The notes under the pieces: model-generated
What the model saw: only the letters and a program-made list of their open reading frames with translations
The model's database searches: none
What the model was told of the DNA's origin: nothing
Shown here: piece after piece, positions 54,403 through 63,329 of the stretch
Position numbering within the stretch: position 1 is the first letter of the stretch
How the letters are laid out: each line of letters opens with the position of its first letter
Program-made: the position numbers and the translations under genes
Assembly (NCBI RefSeq): GCF_900176535.1
Contig: NZ_FWXT01000001.1
Span: 806,001 to 870,000, forward strand
Length of the DNA stretch: 64,000 nt
Source of the DNA: Pedobacter africanus
Lineage (GTDB): Bacteria > Bacteroidota > Bacteroidia > Sphingobacteriales > Sphingobacteriaceae
Reading direction: 5' to 3'

Positions 54403-54433
54403 AAAAATTCCCCCGTGTTGCGGGGGAATTTTT
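54403..54433 (-). terminator. terminator between tRNA-Leu(UAG) and tig
   Basis: AAAAATTCCCCCG and CGGGGGAATTTTT form a 13-bp stem with a 5-base loop, ending in T on the minus strand. It lies just after the tRNA and should stop tRNA transcription before tig. Confidence 0.8.
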
Positions 54434-54437
54434 GTAG

Positions 54438-54519
54438 TGCGGAAGAAGGGACTCGAACCCCCACGCCGTGAAGCGCCAGATCCTAAGTCTGGTGCGGCTA
54501 CCAATTACGCCACTTCCGC
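54438..54519 (-). tRNA. tRNA-Leu(UAG)
   Basis: The acceptor stem pairs GCGGAAG with CTTCCGC. The anticodon arm CCAGA, loop CTTAGGA, TCTGG gives TAG (Leu, CTA and other CTN codons). A long variable arm and TTCGAGT T-loop are present. The 3' CCA is not encoded. Length 82 nt. Confidence 0.94.
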
Positions 54520-54541
54520 AGTTAGGATTTATTTAGGACTG

Positions 54542-54571
54542 CAAAGATAGGGATTGTTATCAAAAGTCAAA
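54542..54571 (-). promoter_or_regulatory. promoter of tRNA-Leu(UAG)
   Basis: On the minus strand TTTG (54568-54571) is followed after 18 bp by TATCTTTG (54542-54549), a near-perfect Bacteroidota promoter. Transcription would start about 15 bases before the tRNA. Confidence 0.7.
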
Positions 54572-54843
54572 AGGCTTTTCAAATTATTTTCAGACGGGAT
54601 ACTTAACCCACTGGTTTACAGCAAAACATTTTTCAATAAGAATGTCCAAAAGCGCATAGGTGAAAAGCACCTTTATTTCATAATCTTTACGCTGGGCCTT
54701 ACAGCTGTTCGCGCAATCTGAAGGCTCCTTAGCTCATTTTAAATCATTTTTTAAACGAAAACACCGATTAAAGATTAAAAAGGGACATTATAGTTACAAA
54801 ATTTAATTACAACAATATTATACATATTATTTTGTTAATTATT
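54572..54843. other. intergenic region with no gene seen
   Basis: Apart from the tRNA promoter on one side and a -7 box on the other, this stretch shows no open frame with a family match and no RNA fold I recognise. A small stem (AGGTG/CACCT near 54657-54672) is present but too short to call. Confidence 0.4.
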
Positions 54844-54851
54844 TATATTTG
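54844..54851 (+). promoter_or_regulatory. -7 element before the 54857 gene
   Basis: TATATTTG matches the -7 consensus. It ends only five bases before the ATG at 54857, so the message would be nearly leaderless or translation would start at the ATG at 54878. Confidence 0.4.
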
Positions 54852-54856
54852 GTGTC

Positions 54857-55132
54857 ATGGATGATGGCAAATATTTAATGAATACTAAAGGTTTATTTGA
54901 AAATTATGGCAAAGATGAAATGAAAGCCCTCTTATGGGAGATGTATAAGGGCTGGTTTTTGCATAATGCAACCGAAGTAGACAGTGACCGGATGATTGAC
55001 ATGCTATTATTCTACGATGAGTTAAAGGATTTACTTGGAATGGTAGGCTGCCATGCAGAGGATGCCATTTCTTCAAATGAAATTCAGCAAAGTTCTATTC
55101 CTATGTCAAAAAACACTCCTTCGCTGGATTGA
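54857..55132 (+). CDS. hypothetical protein (91 aa)
   Basis: I do not recognise this 91-residue acidic protein. It is soluble and helical (DEMKALLWEMYKGWFLHN, MIDMLLFYDELKDLLGMV), with one Cys-His pair (GCHAED). The ATG at 54878 (MNTKGLFENYG) may be the true start because the promoter box is so close to the first ATG. It is followed 67 bp on by the methionine aminopeptidase gene. Confidence 0.5.
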   Translation: MDDGKYLMNTKGLFENYGKDEMKALLWEMYKGWFLHNATEVDSDRMIDMLLFYDELKDLLGMVGCHAEDAISSNEIQQSSIPMSKNTPSLD

Positions 55133-55198
55133 AATGGAACAAGAGAAATAGTTTTTAGGTATCTTGCGACTTTATTCAGAACTATATTACAGGTAAGT

Positions 55199-55963
55199 AT
55201 GTCTATTACATCAGAATTCGAGTTAGAGGGAATGGAAATGATCAGCGAAGCTGTGGCAATAACCTTAAAGGAAATGCGGGCCTGGGCAAAGCCAGGAATG
55301 AGCACCGGAGAACTCGATGATTTTGGCGGGCAGATACTCAGCAGCTTTGGTGCCAAATCCGCTCCTAAACTCACTTATGGTTTTCCGGGATGGACTTGCA
55401 TCAGTATCAACAATGAAGTTGCACATGGTATCCCTTCCCAAGAGAAAATCCTGATGGAGGGCGATCTTGTGAACATTGATGTATCGGCTGAATTAAATGG
55501 CTTTTGGGCAGACAATGGTGGTTCTTTTGTACTAGGTAAAGACCTTTACAATCGTCAACCCTTAGTAGATGCTTCCAAACAGATCTTATTTAAAGCAATA
55601 AACCAGATTAAAGGAGGTGTAAAAATTGCCGACATAGGAGCACTCATTGAAAGCGAGGCAAGAAAATCAGGTTTTAAAGTCATAAAAAACCTGGCCGGGC
55701 ACGGTGTTGGCCGCAGCCTGCATGAGGAGCCAAGCGAAATCCTGAACTGCTATAATCGCTACAATAAGCAACGTTTTAAAAAGAACAGCGTGGTAGCTAT
55801 CGAAACATTCATTACTACAGATTCAACGTATGCGGAACAGGCAAAAGATGGCTGGACACTCTTAGGTAATAAAGGCGGGTTTGCGGTACAACATGAGCAT
55901 ACCATTATCGTAACCGATGGAAAACCCATTATACTTACCGCAGCCAACGAGATCTGGTACTAA
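55199..55963 (+). CDS. map: type I methionine aminopeptidase
   Basis: The 254-residue protein has the metal ligands of the family: an Asp in VNIDVSAELNGFWADNGG (two Asp), the His in GHGVGRSLHEEP, and Glu residues in AIETFITT and the terminal QHEHTIIVTDGKP. It removes N-terminal Met from new proteins. It is the type without zinc-finger extension. Its stop overlaps the next gene on the other strand by four bases. Confidence 0.93.
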   Translation: MSITSEFELEGMEMISEAVAITLKEMRAWAKPGMSTGELDDFGGQILSSFGAKSAPKLTYGFPGWTCISINNEVAHGIPSQEKILMEGDLVNIDVSAELNGFWADNGGSFVLGKDLYNRQPLVDASKQILFKAINQIKGGVKIADIGALIESEARKSGFKVIKNLAGHGVGRSLHEEPSEILNCYNRYNKQRFKKNSVVAIETFITTDSTYAEQAKDGWTLLGNKGGFAVQHEHTIIVTDGKPIILTAANEIWY

Positions 55964-56757
55964 TACAGTTCTTTTTGCAATTGAAAAAGGTATTGTACGG
56001 CCTTAACAAGTCTGCTCCCATACCAGGAAAACATTTCTCCATCAACAAGCATTACCCGGGCCTCAGGAACTGCATTTCCGATTTCTTCCAGGTGTTTCTC
56101 TTTAAAAGGGTAAGGTTCGGAAGAAAGAAAAACCAAATCTGGTTTTAACAATTTCAGTTCTGCCAAATCAAGCTCAGGATAGCGGCTTTCAACAATCACA
56201 TTCTGCAATCCATTCCAGGTTAAAATATTGTCTATGAAAGTATCCCTTCCCGCCAGCATATAAGGTTTCCTCCAAATCAGGTAGGCAACTTTTTTATGGA
56301 TGCCATTCTGCAGTGCCAATGTTTTCAGGTCCGTAAAACCTGCATAAATTAAATGATTCAAATAAGCAGCTTCCGGTTCCCGGTTTATCAGCATCCCTAT
56401 TTCCGCAATAGTTTTCTGAGCATCCTCCAGTGTATAAATATCACTCATCCATATCGGGAACTCACTCATCAGGACCTCAACCTGTTCTTTTTCATTTTCT
56501 TCCTTATTCCCAATAATCAGATCCGGCTTCAGGCTTCTGATTAACTCCAGATCCAGACGCTTTGTACCACCTACCTTTGCCCTCGAAGCAAACTTATCTA
56601 TCGGGTGTATACAGAACTTGGTAATACCGATCACCTCAGCATCCAGCCCCAGGTCAAAAAGCAGCTCTGTCTGAGATGGGACAATAGACACTATTCTTTT
56701 TGGAGGATAATTAACAACGATTGTTCGCCCAAGCTGATCTGTAAAACTACGTTCCAT
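55960..56757 (-). CDS. BtuF-like substrate-binding protein without signal peptide
   Basis: The 265-residue protein follows the helical-backbone metal-receptor family: RIVSIVPSQTELLFDLGLD, VGGTKRLDLELIRSLKPDLIIG, and the C-terminal LKLLKPDLVFLSSEPYPF. Unlike periplasmic BtuF, it starts MERSFTDQLGRTIVV with no signal peptide or lipobox, so it should be cytoplasmic. No ABC permease or ATPase gene is near. The bound ligand, perhaps a corrinoid or iron chelate, is not known. An ATG further upstream with a signal was not found. Confidence 0.8.
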   Translation of the reverse strand: MERSFTDQLGRTIVVNYPPKRIVSIVPSQTELLFDLGLDAEVIGITKFCIHPIDKFASRAKVGGTKRLDLELIRSLKPDLIIGNKEENEKEQVEVLMSEFPIWMSDIYTLEDAQKTIAEIGMLINREPEAAYLNHLIYAGFTDLKTLALQNGIHKKVAYLIWRKPYMLAGRDTFIDNILTWNGLQNVIVESRYPELDLAELKLLKPDLVFLSSEPYPFKEKHLEEIGNAVPEARVMLVDGEMFSWYGSRLVKAVQYLFQLQKELY

Positions 56758-56806
56758 TCCGTAAATATAAACAGACTCAGCCAGACCAACTGCTTTTCTG
56801 GAAAAA

Positions 56807-58075
56807 TCAACTAATTACAGTTCCGTTAGGGATAATCGCACCTTTTTTCACCACAACAATCCCATCTTTAACTGTATACAAAGCGTGGTCGCCATCCGTT
56901 AAATGGCTACCCCCAATGATCTGGACATTATCACCAATACGACTGTTCTTGTCAATAATTGCATTTACGATCTTACAGTTGTCGCCAATCCCGATCAGTG
57001 GTTTTTCTCCTTTCTCCTTTTCAATCTCTATCAGCGTCTGATACTTATCACTACCCATAATATAGCAGCTTTCTATTTCTGTACCTACACCTATTCTTGC
57101 ACGAATACCGATAACCGCATGTTTAATGCTTTTGGCCTGCAAAATACAACCTTCGGCAATAATGGTCTTATCCAGCGTAGTTCCAAGAATTTTTGATGGC
57201 GGCAGCATGCGGGCACGGGTAAAGATGCTGTGGTGACTATCGAACAGGTTAAATTTAGGAATCTCATCTGTTAGTCCAAGGTTGGCCTCAAAAAATGAAG
57301 AAATGTTCCCTATATCTGTCCAATAGCCTTCGTATTGATAACTCAGCACTTTGTGTTCTGTTAGCATTCTCGGAATGATCTCTTTCCCGAAGTCTTTCTC
57401 CTCTGCATTTTCTGCAAAAATCTTGATCAGCAAGTCTTTGTTGAAAATGTAGATGCCCATTGAGGCCAGGTAATTCCGTCCCTCTGCCTGCATTTCATGG
57501 CCCGTATCAGAAACCCAGTCTTCCAGGTTACTCTTCGGCTTTTCAATAAATGATGTAATGATATTCTGCTCGTCTGATTTAAGGATTCCAAAATCAGGGG
57601 CATCTTTGGCATTCACAGGAATGGTAGCAATACTGATCTGCACCCCGCTGTCGATATGTGCCTGCACCATATCCTTAAAATCCATCTGGTAAAGCTGGTC
57701 GCCCGAAAGGATCAGCACATATTCAAATTCATGGTTTAGCAGGTGGTGCATAGTTTGCCGCACGGCATCTGCAGTGCCCTGGAACCAGGTTGGGTTATCA
57801 GGGGTCTGTTCCGCAGCCAAAATATCAACAAAAGCAGAACTGAAATGACTAAAATGATAAGTATTTTTAATGTGCTTATTCAGGGATGCAGAGTTAAACT
57901 GCGTTAAAACAAACATACGGTGAATACCTGAATTTAGACAATTTGAGATTGGAATATCCACCAATCTATATTTTCCTGCAATTGGCACAGCAGGTTTTGA
58001 GCGTGTTTGTGTAAGAGGGGCTAACCTGGAGCCCTGGCCGCCGCCAAGAATTACACCCAATACTTTATCGGTCAT
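56807..58075 (-). CDS. glgC: glucose-1-phosphate adenylyltransferase
   Basis: The 422-residue protein begins with GVILGGGQGSRLAPLTQTRSKPAVP, the nucleotidyltransferase P-loop, with later family motifs (LSGDQLYQMDF, FIEKPK, GYWTDIGN) and a left-handed beta-helix C-terminus (GDNCKIVNAIIDKNSRIGDNV). It makes ADP-glucose for glycogen. It follows glgA by 11 bp. Confidence 0.95.
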   Translation of the reverse strand: MTDKVLGVILGGGQGSRLAPLTQTRSKPAVPIAGKYRLVDIPISNCLNSGIHRMFVLTQFNSASLNKHIKNTYHFSHFSSAFVDILAAEQTPDNPTWFQGTADAVRQTMHHLLNHEFEYVLILSGDQLYQMDFKDMVQAHIDSGVQISIATIPVNAKDAPDFGILKSDEQNIITSFIEKPKSNLEDWVSDTGHEMQAEGRNYLASMGIYIFNKDLLIKIFAENAEEKDFGKEIIPRMLTEHKVLSYQYEGYWTDIGNISSFFEANLGLTDEIPKFNLFDSHHSIFTRARMLPPSKILGTTLDKTIIAEGCILQAKSIKHAVIGIRARIGVGTEIESCYIMGSDKYQTLIEIEKEKGEKPLIGIGDNCKIVNAIIDKNSRIGDNVQIIGGSHLTDGDHALYTVKDGIVVVKKGAIIPNGTVIS

Positions 58076-58086
58076 AGTTTTCTGTT

Positions 58087-59493
58087 TTACATTTGGTATA
58101 GATCTATATATTGTTGCGCTGCCCTATCCCATGAGTGGTCCAGCTGCATGATAAACTTACGTATTTCTTTTATACGTTTTATATTTTCGTACAATTCAAC
58201 TGCACGACCGATGGCATGCCCTACATCCCAGACACTGCTCTGGTCATGACAAATGCCAAAACCGTCATCTCCAATATCCGTAACTGTATCTTTTAACCCG
58301 CCTATTCTTCTTACAATTGGAATGGTGCCATATCTTAAAGCATACATCTGGTTCAGGCCACAGGGTTCTACCCTGCTTGGCATCAGTAAAAAGTCGGCTC
58401 CGGCATAAATCTGGTGCGACAGTTGCTCATTGTAGCCGATATACACATTATAATTCCCAGGGAATACCTCTTTCAGATGCGATAACCTACCCTCAACCTG
58501 CTGATCTCCAGATCCCAGCACCAGTACATTAACCTGGCTGTTATAGGTAATCAGCGTATTATAAAAGATATCGGGAAGCAGGTCCGCCCCCTTCTCCCCT
58601 ACAAGCCGTCCAATGAAAGTAAAAAGTGGTTTTTCAGGATCAAGTTTAAATATCTCACATAACGCTTCCTTATTAGCCTTTTTACCAGCATCTACCGTAC
58701 GTAGTGTATAGGTTTTATCGAGCATTGGATCCGTTTGCGGATTCCACACATCGTTGTCTATCCCGTTAAGTATCCCCACCGATTTGCCACGTTCTTGTGC
58801 CAAAAGGTCTTCAAGGCCATTTGCCTTAAAGCTGATTTCATCCAAGTAACTGGGCGAAACAGTGGTTACCCGCCAGGCACATTTTATGGCCGAAGCCAAG
58901 GGATTAATGGCACCTTTCCAGTCCAATTGTCCGGATTTCCATAAGTCAAACGGCGGAATGTAATGCAATTTGTCCCAGCCAAATTGGCCCTGGTATTGTG
59001 CGTTATGTATCGTTAAGACGGTAGGCACCTGGCTCAGGTGACGGAATTGCTGGCAATAAGCCATCATAAAAGGTACCAGTCCGGTATGGTGATCATGGCA
59101 ATGCACCACATCGGGTCTGTGTTCCCATTGCGCCATCCAGTCCAGCACCGCAATCTGAAAGGCCAGGAAACGCTCGGTGTCATCTTCATATCCATATACT
59201 TGCGGCCTGTCCAGTAAACCCGCTATATGTACCAGATAAAGGTCAAAGCCCAATTTATTGGTCTTTTCCCTGAATATCCTTACTGTAAAATTATGAAAGC
59301 CCAGTTTGCCCCAGCCATCGTAAACCGCTTCAAACTCATTTTCCTGCATAAACCTGGTCTGGTAGGCAGGCATTACTACCTTAGCCACCTGCCCAAGCTT
59401 GTTCTGGTACTTCGGCAAAGCACCTACCACATCGCCCAAACCACCAACTTTAGCAATCGGATAGCATTCTGCACTGAGGTGTATAATCTCCAT
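58087..59493 (-). CDS. glgA: glycogen synthase
   Basis: From the ATG at 59493 (MEIIHLSAECYPIAKVGGLGDVVGALPK) the protein has 468 residues. This beginning is the KxGGL ADP-glucose-binding motif of GT5 enzymes, so it defines the start. The C-terminal domain has FIGRLVGEKGADLL and the catalytic MPSRVEPCGLNQMYALRYGTIPIV. It transfers glucose from ADP-glucose to glycogen. It is the first gene of glgA-glgC; the branching enzyme is not in the window. Confidence 0.95.
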   Translation of the reverse strand: MEIIHLSAECYPIAKVGGLGDVVGALPKYQNKLGQVAKVVMPAYQTRFMQENEFEAVYDGWGKLGFHNFTVRIFREKTNKLGFDLYLVHIAGLLDRPQVYGYEDDTERFLAFQIAVLDWMAQWEHRPDVVHCHDHHTGLVPFMMAYCQQFRHLSQVPTVLTIHNAQYQGQFGWDKLHYIPPFDLWKSGQLDWKGAINPLASAIKCAWRVTTVSPSYLDEISFKANGLEDLLAQERGKSVGILNGIDNDVWNPQTDPMLDKTYTLRTVDAGKKANKEALCEIFKLDPEKPLFTFIGRLVGEKGADLLPDIFYNTLITYNSQVNVLVLGSGDQQVEGRLSHLKEVFPGNYNVYIGYNEQLSHQIYAGADFLLMPSRVEPCGLNQMYALRYGTIPIVRRIGGLKDTVTDIGDDGFGICHDQSSVWDVGHAIGRAVELYENIKRIKEIRKFIMQLDHSWDRAAQQYIDLYQM

Positions 59494-59735
59494 AATCCCT
59501 GGGTTTAAAAAGTACCTCAAAATAGGGATTAAGAAACGTAAAGCAAATATTTGCAGAAAAATATTTTACAGGCCCTTTGGTTTTAAAAAATGGTATGCTG
59601 TTCCGAAACTGGAACCTTTTGTCCGCTTCGCTAAATGGGCAAAAGTTCCTGGGTTTCTCCACAGCACAACCATTTTCTTTAACAAAACGCTCAAACTGCA
59701 CGTGTAAAACATTGCACCAAACAGGTATGCGCCAA
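59494..59735. other. intergenic region upstream of glgA with no gene seen
   Basis: No convincing gene or RNA was found. A 68-residue minus-strand frame overlaps this region and the palindrome but has no family match or start support. Promoter elements for glgA must lie here; I see only partial -7-like TATTTTG copies. Confidence 0.4.
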
Positions 59736-59833
59736 CAAAAAAGGATATACTATGAAGCGGCCTAGGATTCATTTACTTTTTCCAAAAGGAAAAAGTAATT
59801 TATTCCAGCCGCAGAATAGTGTATCCTTTTTTG
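59736..59833. repeat. 98-bp imperfect palindrome
   Basis: Nearly the whole element is an inverted repeat: the outer arms CAAAAAAGGATA (59736) and TATCCTTTTTTG (ending 59833) match, then ACTAT, GCGGC and an inner perfect TTACTTTTTCC/GGAAAAAGTAA pair with a 4-base AAAA loop. Only a few bases mismatch over about 45 bp per arm. It lies about 30 bp after the cysN stop and 240 bp before glgA. It could be a MITE-like or REP-like mobile repeat, or an unusually large terminator for the cys operon. Confidence 0.75.
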
Positions 59834-59862
59834 TAAAATATATATTGCTTACAAACGAGAGG

Positions 59863-61110
59863 CTACTCCGCTACAGCCCTGAACATCAATGCTGCAACCG
59901 TTAAATTCGTCCTGCTGTCAATTAAAATAGCCGCACCATTGGCTTTATTGTCACCGTAAAAATCAAATGCCAGCTCATCAGCAGTTTTCAGAATCACCCT
60001 GCCGATGTCATTTAATCGGAACTCATAAGCTTCCTGTTTTTCCAGGGTATTGATGTCAACCTTATGAAGTACCTCTTTGATTTTACATTTCGTCAGCTTG
60101 CTATTGTGCTGCAGCAGGTAGGTAATGCTGTCATCCAACGGACGTGTATCCATCCAGCAAATGTCGGCCTCGATAAGCTGCGCACGCTGGGGCAGGTGAG
60201 CTGAGTTCACCAGCACATCACCCCTGCTGATGTCGATATCATCTTTCAGGTGTAAGGTTACCGACTGCCCCGCATGGGCTACCGAAGGCTGCTGGTCAAA
60301 TATCTCAATGCGTTCAATCACTGAACTGTTACCCGAAGGCAATACCGTTACGCGATCGTTCACATTAAATGATCCACTCAATACCCTTCCTGCATAACCC
60401 CGATAATCATGCAGGGCTTCTGTCTGAGGACGGACCACCCATTGAACCGGCATCCGGGCCAGCCCATAATCTTCATCCGCAACGTCTACAGTTTCCAGAA
60501 AGTGTAGCAGGCTCCTGCCCTGGTACCAAGGCATGTTTTCCGACTCATTCACCACATTGTCACCTTTTAAAGCACTAACGGGGATAAAATTCACGTCTTT
60601 CAGGTTTAGCTCTGCTGCGAGGGCTTTATATTTTTCGGTTATTGCATTGAACAGGGTTTCACTATACCCCACCATGTCCATTTTGTTTAAGCACACCACC
60701 ACATGCTCAATGCCCAATAAGGATACCAGATACGAGTGGCGGATGGTTTGTTCTACCACTCCATTGCGCGCATCAATTAAAATAATGGCCAGCTTAGCTG
60801 TCGATGCACCGGTAACCATGTTCCTTGTATACTGAATGTGCCCAGGTGTATCTGCAATAATGAACTTACGTTTATCTGTTTGAAAATATTTATAAGCTAC
60901 ATCAATGGTAATGCCCTGCTCCCGCTCTGCCCTCAAGCCATCCGTCAAAATGGCCAGGTCAATTGTTCCGTCATCATTTTTACGGTTCGATTGCTGTAAA
61001 GCTTCGAGCTGATCGGCAAGAATAGAATCTGTATCGTATAATAGCCTTCCAATTAGCGTGCTCTTGCCATCATCAACACTGCCGGCTGTAAAAAATTTAA
61101 GTATGTTCAT
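59863..61110 (-). CDS. cysN: sulfate adenylyltransferase subunit 1
   Basis: The 415-residue GTPase has the P-loop GSVDDGKSTLIGRLLYD, the G3 motif DTPGHIQY and G4 NKMD, with CysN features (LTDGLRAEREQGITIDVAYKYF). It drives ATP sulfurylase CysD. There is no fused APS kinase domain, which fits with a 4Fe-4S APS reductase (cysH) that uses APS directly. Its ATG overlaps the cysD stop by one base. Confidence 0.95.
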   Translation of the reverse strand: MNILKFFTAGSVDDGKSTLIGRLLYDTDSILADQLEALQQSNRKNDDGTIDLAILTDGLRAEREQGITIDVAYKYFQTDKRKFIIADTPGHIQYTRNMVTGASTAKLAIILIDARNGVVEQTIRHSYLVSLLGIEHVVVCLNKMDMVGYSETLFNAITEKYKALAAELNLKDVNFIPVSALKGDNVVNESENMPWYQGRSLLHFLETVDVADEDYGLARMPVQWVVRPQTEALHDYRGYAGRVLSGSFNVNDRVTVLPSGNSSVIERIEIFDQQPSVAHAGQSVTLHLKDDIDISRGDVLVNSAHLPQRAQLIEADICWMDTRPLDDSITYLLQHNSKLTKCKIKEVLHKVDINTLEKQEAYEFRLNDIGRVILKTADELAFDFYGDNKANGAAILIDSRTNLTVAALMFRAVAE

Positions 61111-62015
61111 TAAAAGTATCCTCCTTTCTTACGGTCTTCCATTGCTGCTTCCGAAACTTTATCATCCATGCGGGCCCCGCGTTCACTGATTTTTGATGCA
61201 GTGATCTCGGCAATGATGTTATCAATCTCATCCGCGTCAGATTCAACAGCAGCCGTACAGCTCATGTCACCTACGGTACGAAACCTCACTTTCTTATGTT
61301 CGATCACATCCTCCTCATCCATATTTAAAAACGGTGACGCAGCCATTAACTGACCGTTCCTCGTTATCACATCCCGGTAATGCGCAAAATAAATGGTCGG
61401 CAAATCAATATTTTCTCGTCTGATGTAGTTCCATACATCCAGCTCAGTCCAGTTACTGATAGGGAATACCCTAACATTTTCTCCCTTATGGATCTTTCCA
61501 TTGTAAATGTTCCACAACTCCGGACGCTGACGCTTAGGGTCCCACTGACCAAATTCGTCCCTTACTGAAAAGATACGTTCTTTAGCTCGTGCTTTTTCCT
61601 CATCTCTTCTGGCACCGCCAATACAGGCATCAAAGCCATGAAAAGCAATGGTATCCAGCAATGTAACCGTCTGCAAGGCATTTCTGCTCGCATTCTTGCC
61701 CGTTTGCTCTACCACCTTTCCCTGGTCAATGGAATCCTGCACACTGCCAACGATCAGTTTTTCACCCAGCCGCTGCACCATATTGTCGCGGTAAATGATG
61801 GTTTCCTCAAAATTATGCCCGGTATCAATGTGTACCAGCGGAAAAGGGAACTTACCCGGCCTGAAAGCTTTTTCGGCCAACCTCACCAGCGTAATGGAAT
61901 CCTTTCCACCCGAAAACAGCAGCGCAGGCTTCTCAAATTGCCCCGCCACTTCACGTAAGATGTGAATGGCCTCGGCCTCTAACTCGTCTAAATAATCTAA
62001 ATTATAGGTACTCAT
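61110..62015 (-). CDS. cysD: sulfate adenylyltransferase subunit 2
   Basis: From the ATG at 62015 (MSTYNLDYLDELEAEAI) the protein has 301 residues with the PP-loop motif LLFSGGKDSITLVRLAEKAF, and FACIGGARRDEEKARAKERIFS. It makes APS from sulfate and ATP. The frame continues to a TTG at 62027 but no good ribosome site supports that. Confidence 0.95.
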   Translation of the reverse strand: MSTYNLDYLDELEAEAIHILREVAGQFEKPALLFSGGKDSITLVRLAEKAFRPGKFPFPLVHIDTGHNFEETIIYRDNMVQRLGEKLIVGSVQDSIDQGKVVEQTGKNASRNALQTVTLLDTIAFHGFDACIGGARRDEEKARAKERIFSVRDEFGQWDPKRQRPELWNIYNGKIHKGENVRVFPISNWTELDVWNYIRRENIDLPTIYFAHYRDVITRNGQLMAASPFLNMDEEDVIEHKKVRFRTVGDMSCTAAVESDADEIDNIIAEITASKISERGARMDDKVSEAAMEDRKKGGYF

Positions 62016-62027
62016 ATTTCTGTTCAA

Positions 62028-62732
62028 TTATTGAGTGGCATGTAAACCACATTCCTTTTTTGACTGATCTTCCCACCACCAGCGACCAGCCCTGAAATCT
62101 TCTCCTTCACGGACCGCCCTGGTACAGGGGGCACAACCTATACTCGGAAAGCCTTTATCATGTAAGGTGTTGTAGACAATATTGTGTTTCTTGATATAGG
62201 CTTTTACCTCATCCAGCGACCAGCCGAATATCGGATGGAATTTGATCAGTTGGTTTTGCTCGTCCCACTCCAGGTCAATCATATCTGTACGGTTCAAAGA
62301 CTGCTCAGCCCTGATGCCGGTCACCCACAGCTCATTTCCTTTTAAAGCCCTTCTCAATGGTTCCAGTTTTCTGATACCGCAGCACTCCTTCCGGTTCTCT
62401 ACTGATTCATAAAAGCTGCTTGGTCCTTTGCTATCTACCATTTTCTGCAAAGCATCTGCCTGTGGGAAATAAGCGTGGATCGGCTTTTTGTAAACCTCAA
62501 GCGTACGGTTCCATACGTAATAGGTTTCCGGAAACAAGCGACCTGTTTCCAGGGTAAACACTTCTATAGGCAGATCGTTCGCAAAAATCATGTGCGTAAT
62601 CACCTGGTCTTCCCAGCCAAAACTTGTTGAGAATACGATCTTTCCCGGATAAGCAGCTGCAAGATATGCCAATGCCGCTACCGGGTCAAGCCCTTTAATT
62701 TTTTCTCCTATAGCTATAAGCTTCGTATTCAT
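62028..62732 (-). CDS. cysH: assimilatory APS reductase (4Fe-4S type)
   Basis: The 234-residue protein has the PP-loop-like SFGWEDQVI, the double Cys pair ECCGIRKLEPL and CAPCTRAVREGEDFR, and the catalytic Cys near the end (KKECGLH). The cluster Cys pairs mark the APS-specific type, which reduces APS to sulfite and does not need PAPS. The stop TAA is followed by cysD with a 12-base gap; its ATG overlaps the siroheme gene by four bases. Confidence 0.92.
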   Translation of the reverse strand: MNTKLIAIGEKIKGLDPVAALAYLAAAYPGKIVFSTSFGWEDQVITHMIFANDLPIEVFTLETGRLFPETYYVWNRTLEVYKKPIHAYFPQADALQKMVDSKGPSSFYESVENRKECCGIRKLEPLRRALKGNELWVTGIRAEQSLNRTDMIDLEWDEQNQLIKFHPIFGWSLDEVKAYIKKHNIVYNTLHDKGFPSIGCAPCTRAVREGEDFRAGRWWWEDQSKKECGLHATQ

Positions 62733-63325
62733 TGTTGTTCTTTATCTAAAGGCTTCATCAAAATTTCTGTTACTTCATTCAGGCGCTGCACCTTTGAGCT
62801 AAAATCGCCCTTCAGCATATTTCTCAATATCTGCATCTGTTTTAGCGTAATGTTCAAACTATTGGGCAGACTATCGGTGAGCACTTCCTTTAGGCGCTTG
62901 GCAATGGTTGGCGATTTGCCATTGGTACTTATGGCTATCTTCAGGTCGCCCTTCTGCACTACCGACCCGAGATAAAAATCGCACAATTCAGGTTTATCAG
63001 CCACATTAACCAGTAAACCACGTTTATTGGCTTCCCTTTTTACCTCTGCGTTCAGCTCATTGTTATTGGTAGCGGCAACCACAAGATTGATCCCCTCCAG
63101 ATCCGATGCTTCAAAACTTTTCTGCACCACGTCAACTGTAGGAAATCCTGCAGCAAAAACACTTAGTTCGTCAATTACCGTTTCAGCCAAGACAGTGACC
63201 CTGGCATGGTTGCTATTGTTCAGCAATGCCATTAATTTCTCTAAGCCAACAGGCCCAGCCCCTATAACCAGGGTATGCAGCTCGTTTAGCTTTATGAAAA
63301 CCGGAAATAACTGATTGCCTTCCAT
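62729..63325 (-). CDS. siroheme synthase, precorrin-2 dehydrogenase/ferrochelatase type
   Basis: The 198-residue protein matches the N-terminal CysG/Met8 domain: VIGAGPVGLEKLMALLN, VVAATNNNELNAEVKREANKRGLLVNVADKPELCDF, and SPTIAKRLKEVL. It oxidises precorrin-2 and inserts iron to make siroheme, the cofactor of sulfite reductase. The methyltransferase that makes precorrin-2 is encoded just upstream. Confidence 0.9.
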   Translation of the reverse strand: MEGNQLFPVFIKLNELHTLVIGAGPVGLEKLMALLNNSNHARVTVLAETVIDELSVFAAGFPTVDVVQKSFEASDLEGINLVVAATNNNELNAEVKREANKRGLLVNVADKPELCDFYLGSVVQKGDLKIAISTNGKSPTIAKRLKEVLTDSLPNSLNITLKQMQILRNMLKGDFSSKVQRLNEVTEILMKPLDKEQQ

Positions 63326-63329
63326 TGCG

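Noticed and set aside
59566..59772. 68-residue minus-strand frame between cysN and glgA
   Set aside because: It runs through the inner part of the 98-bp palindrome, has no family match or promoter, and is best explained as chance.
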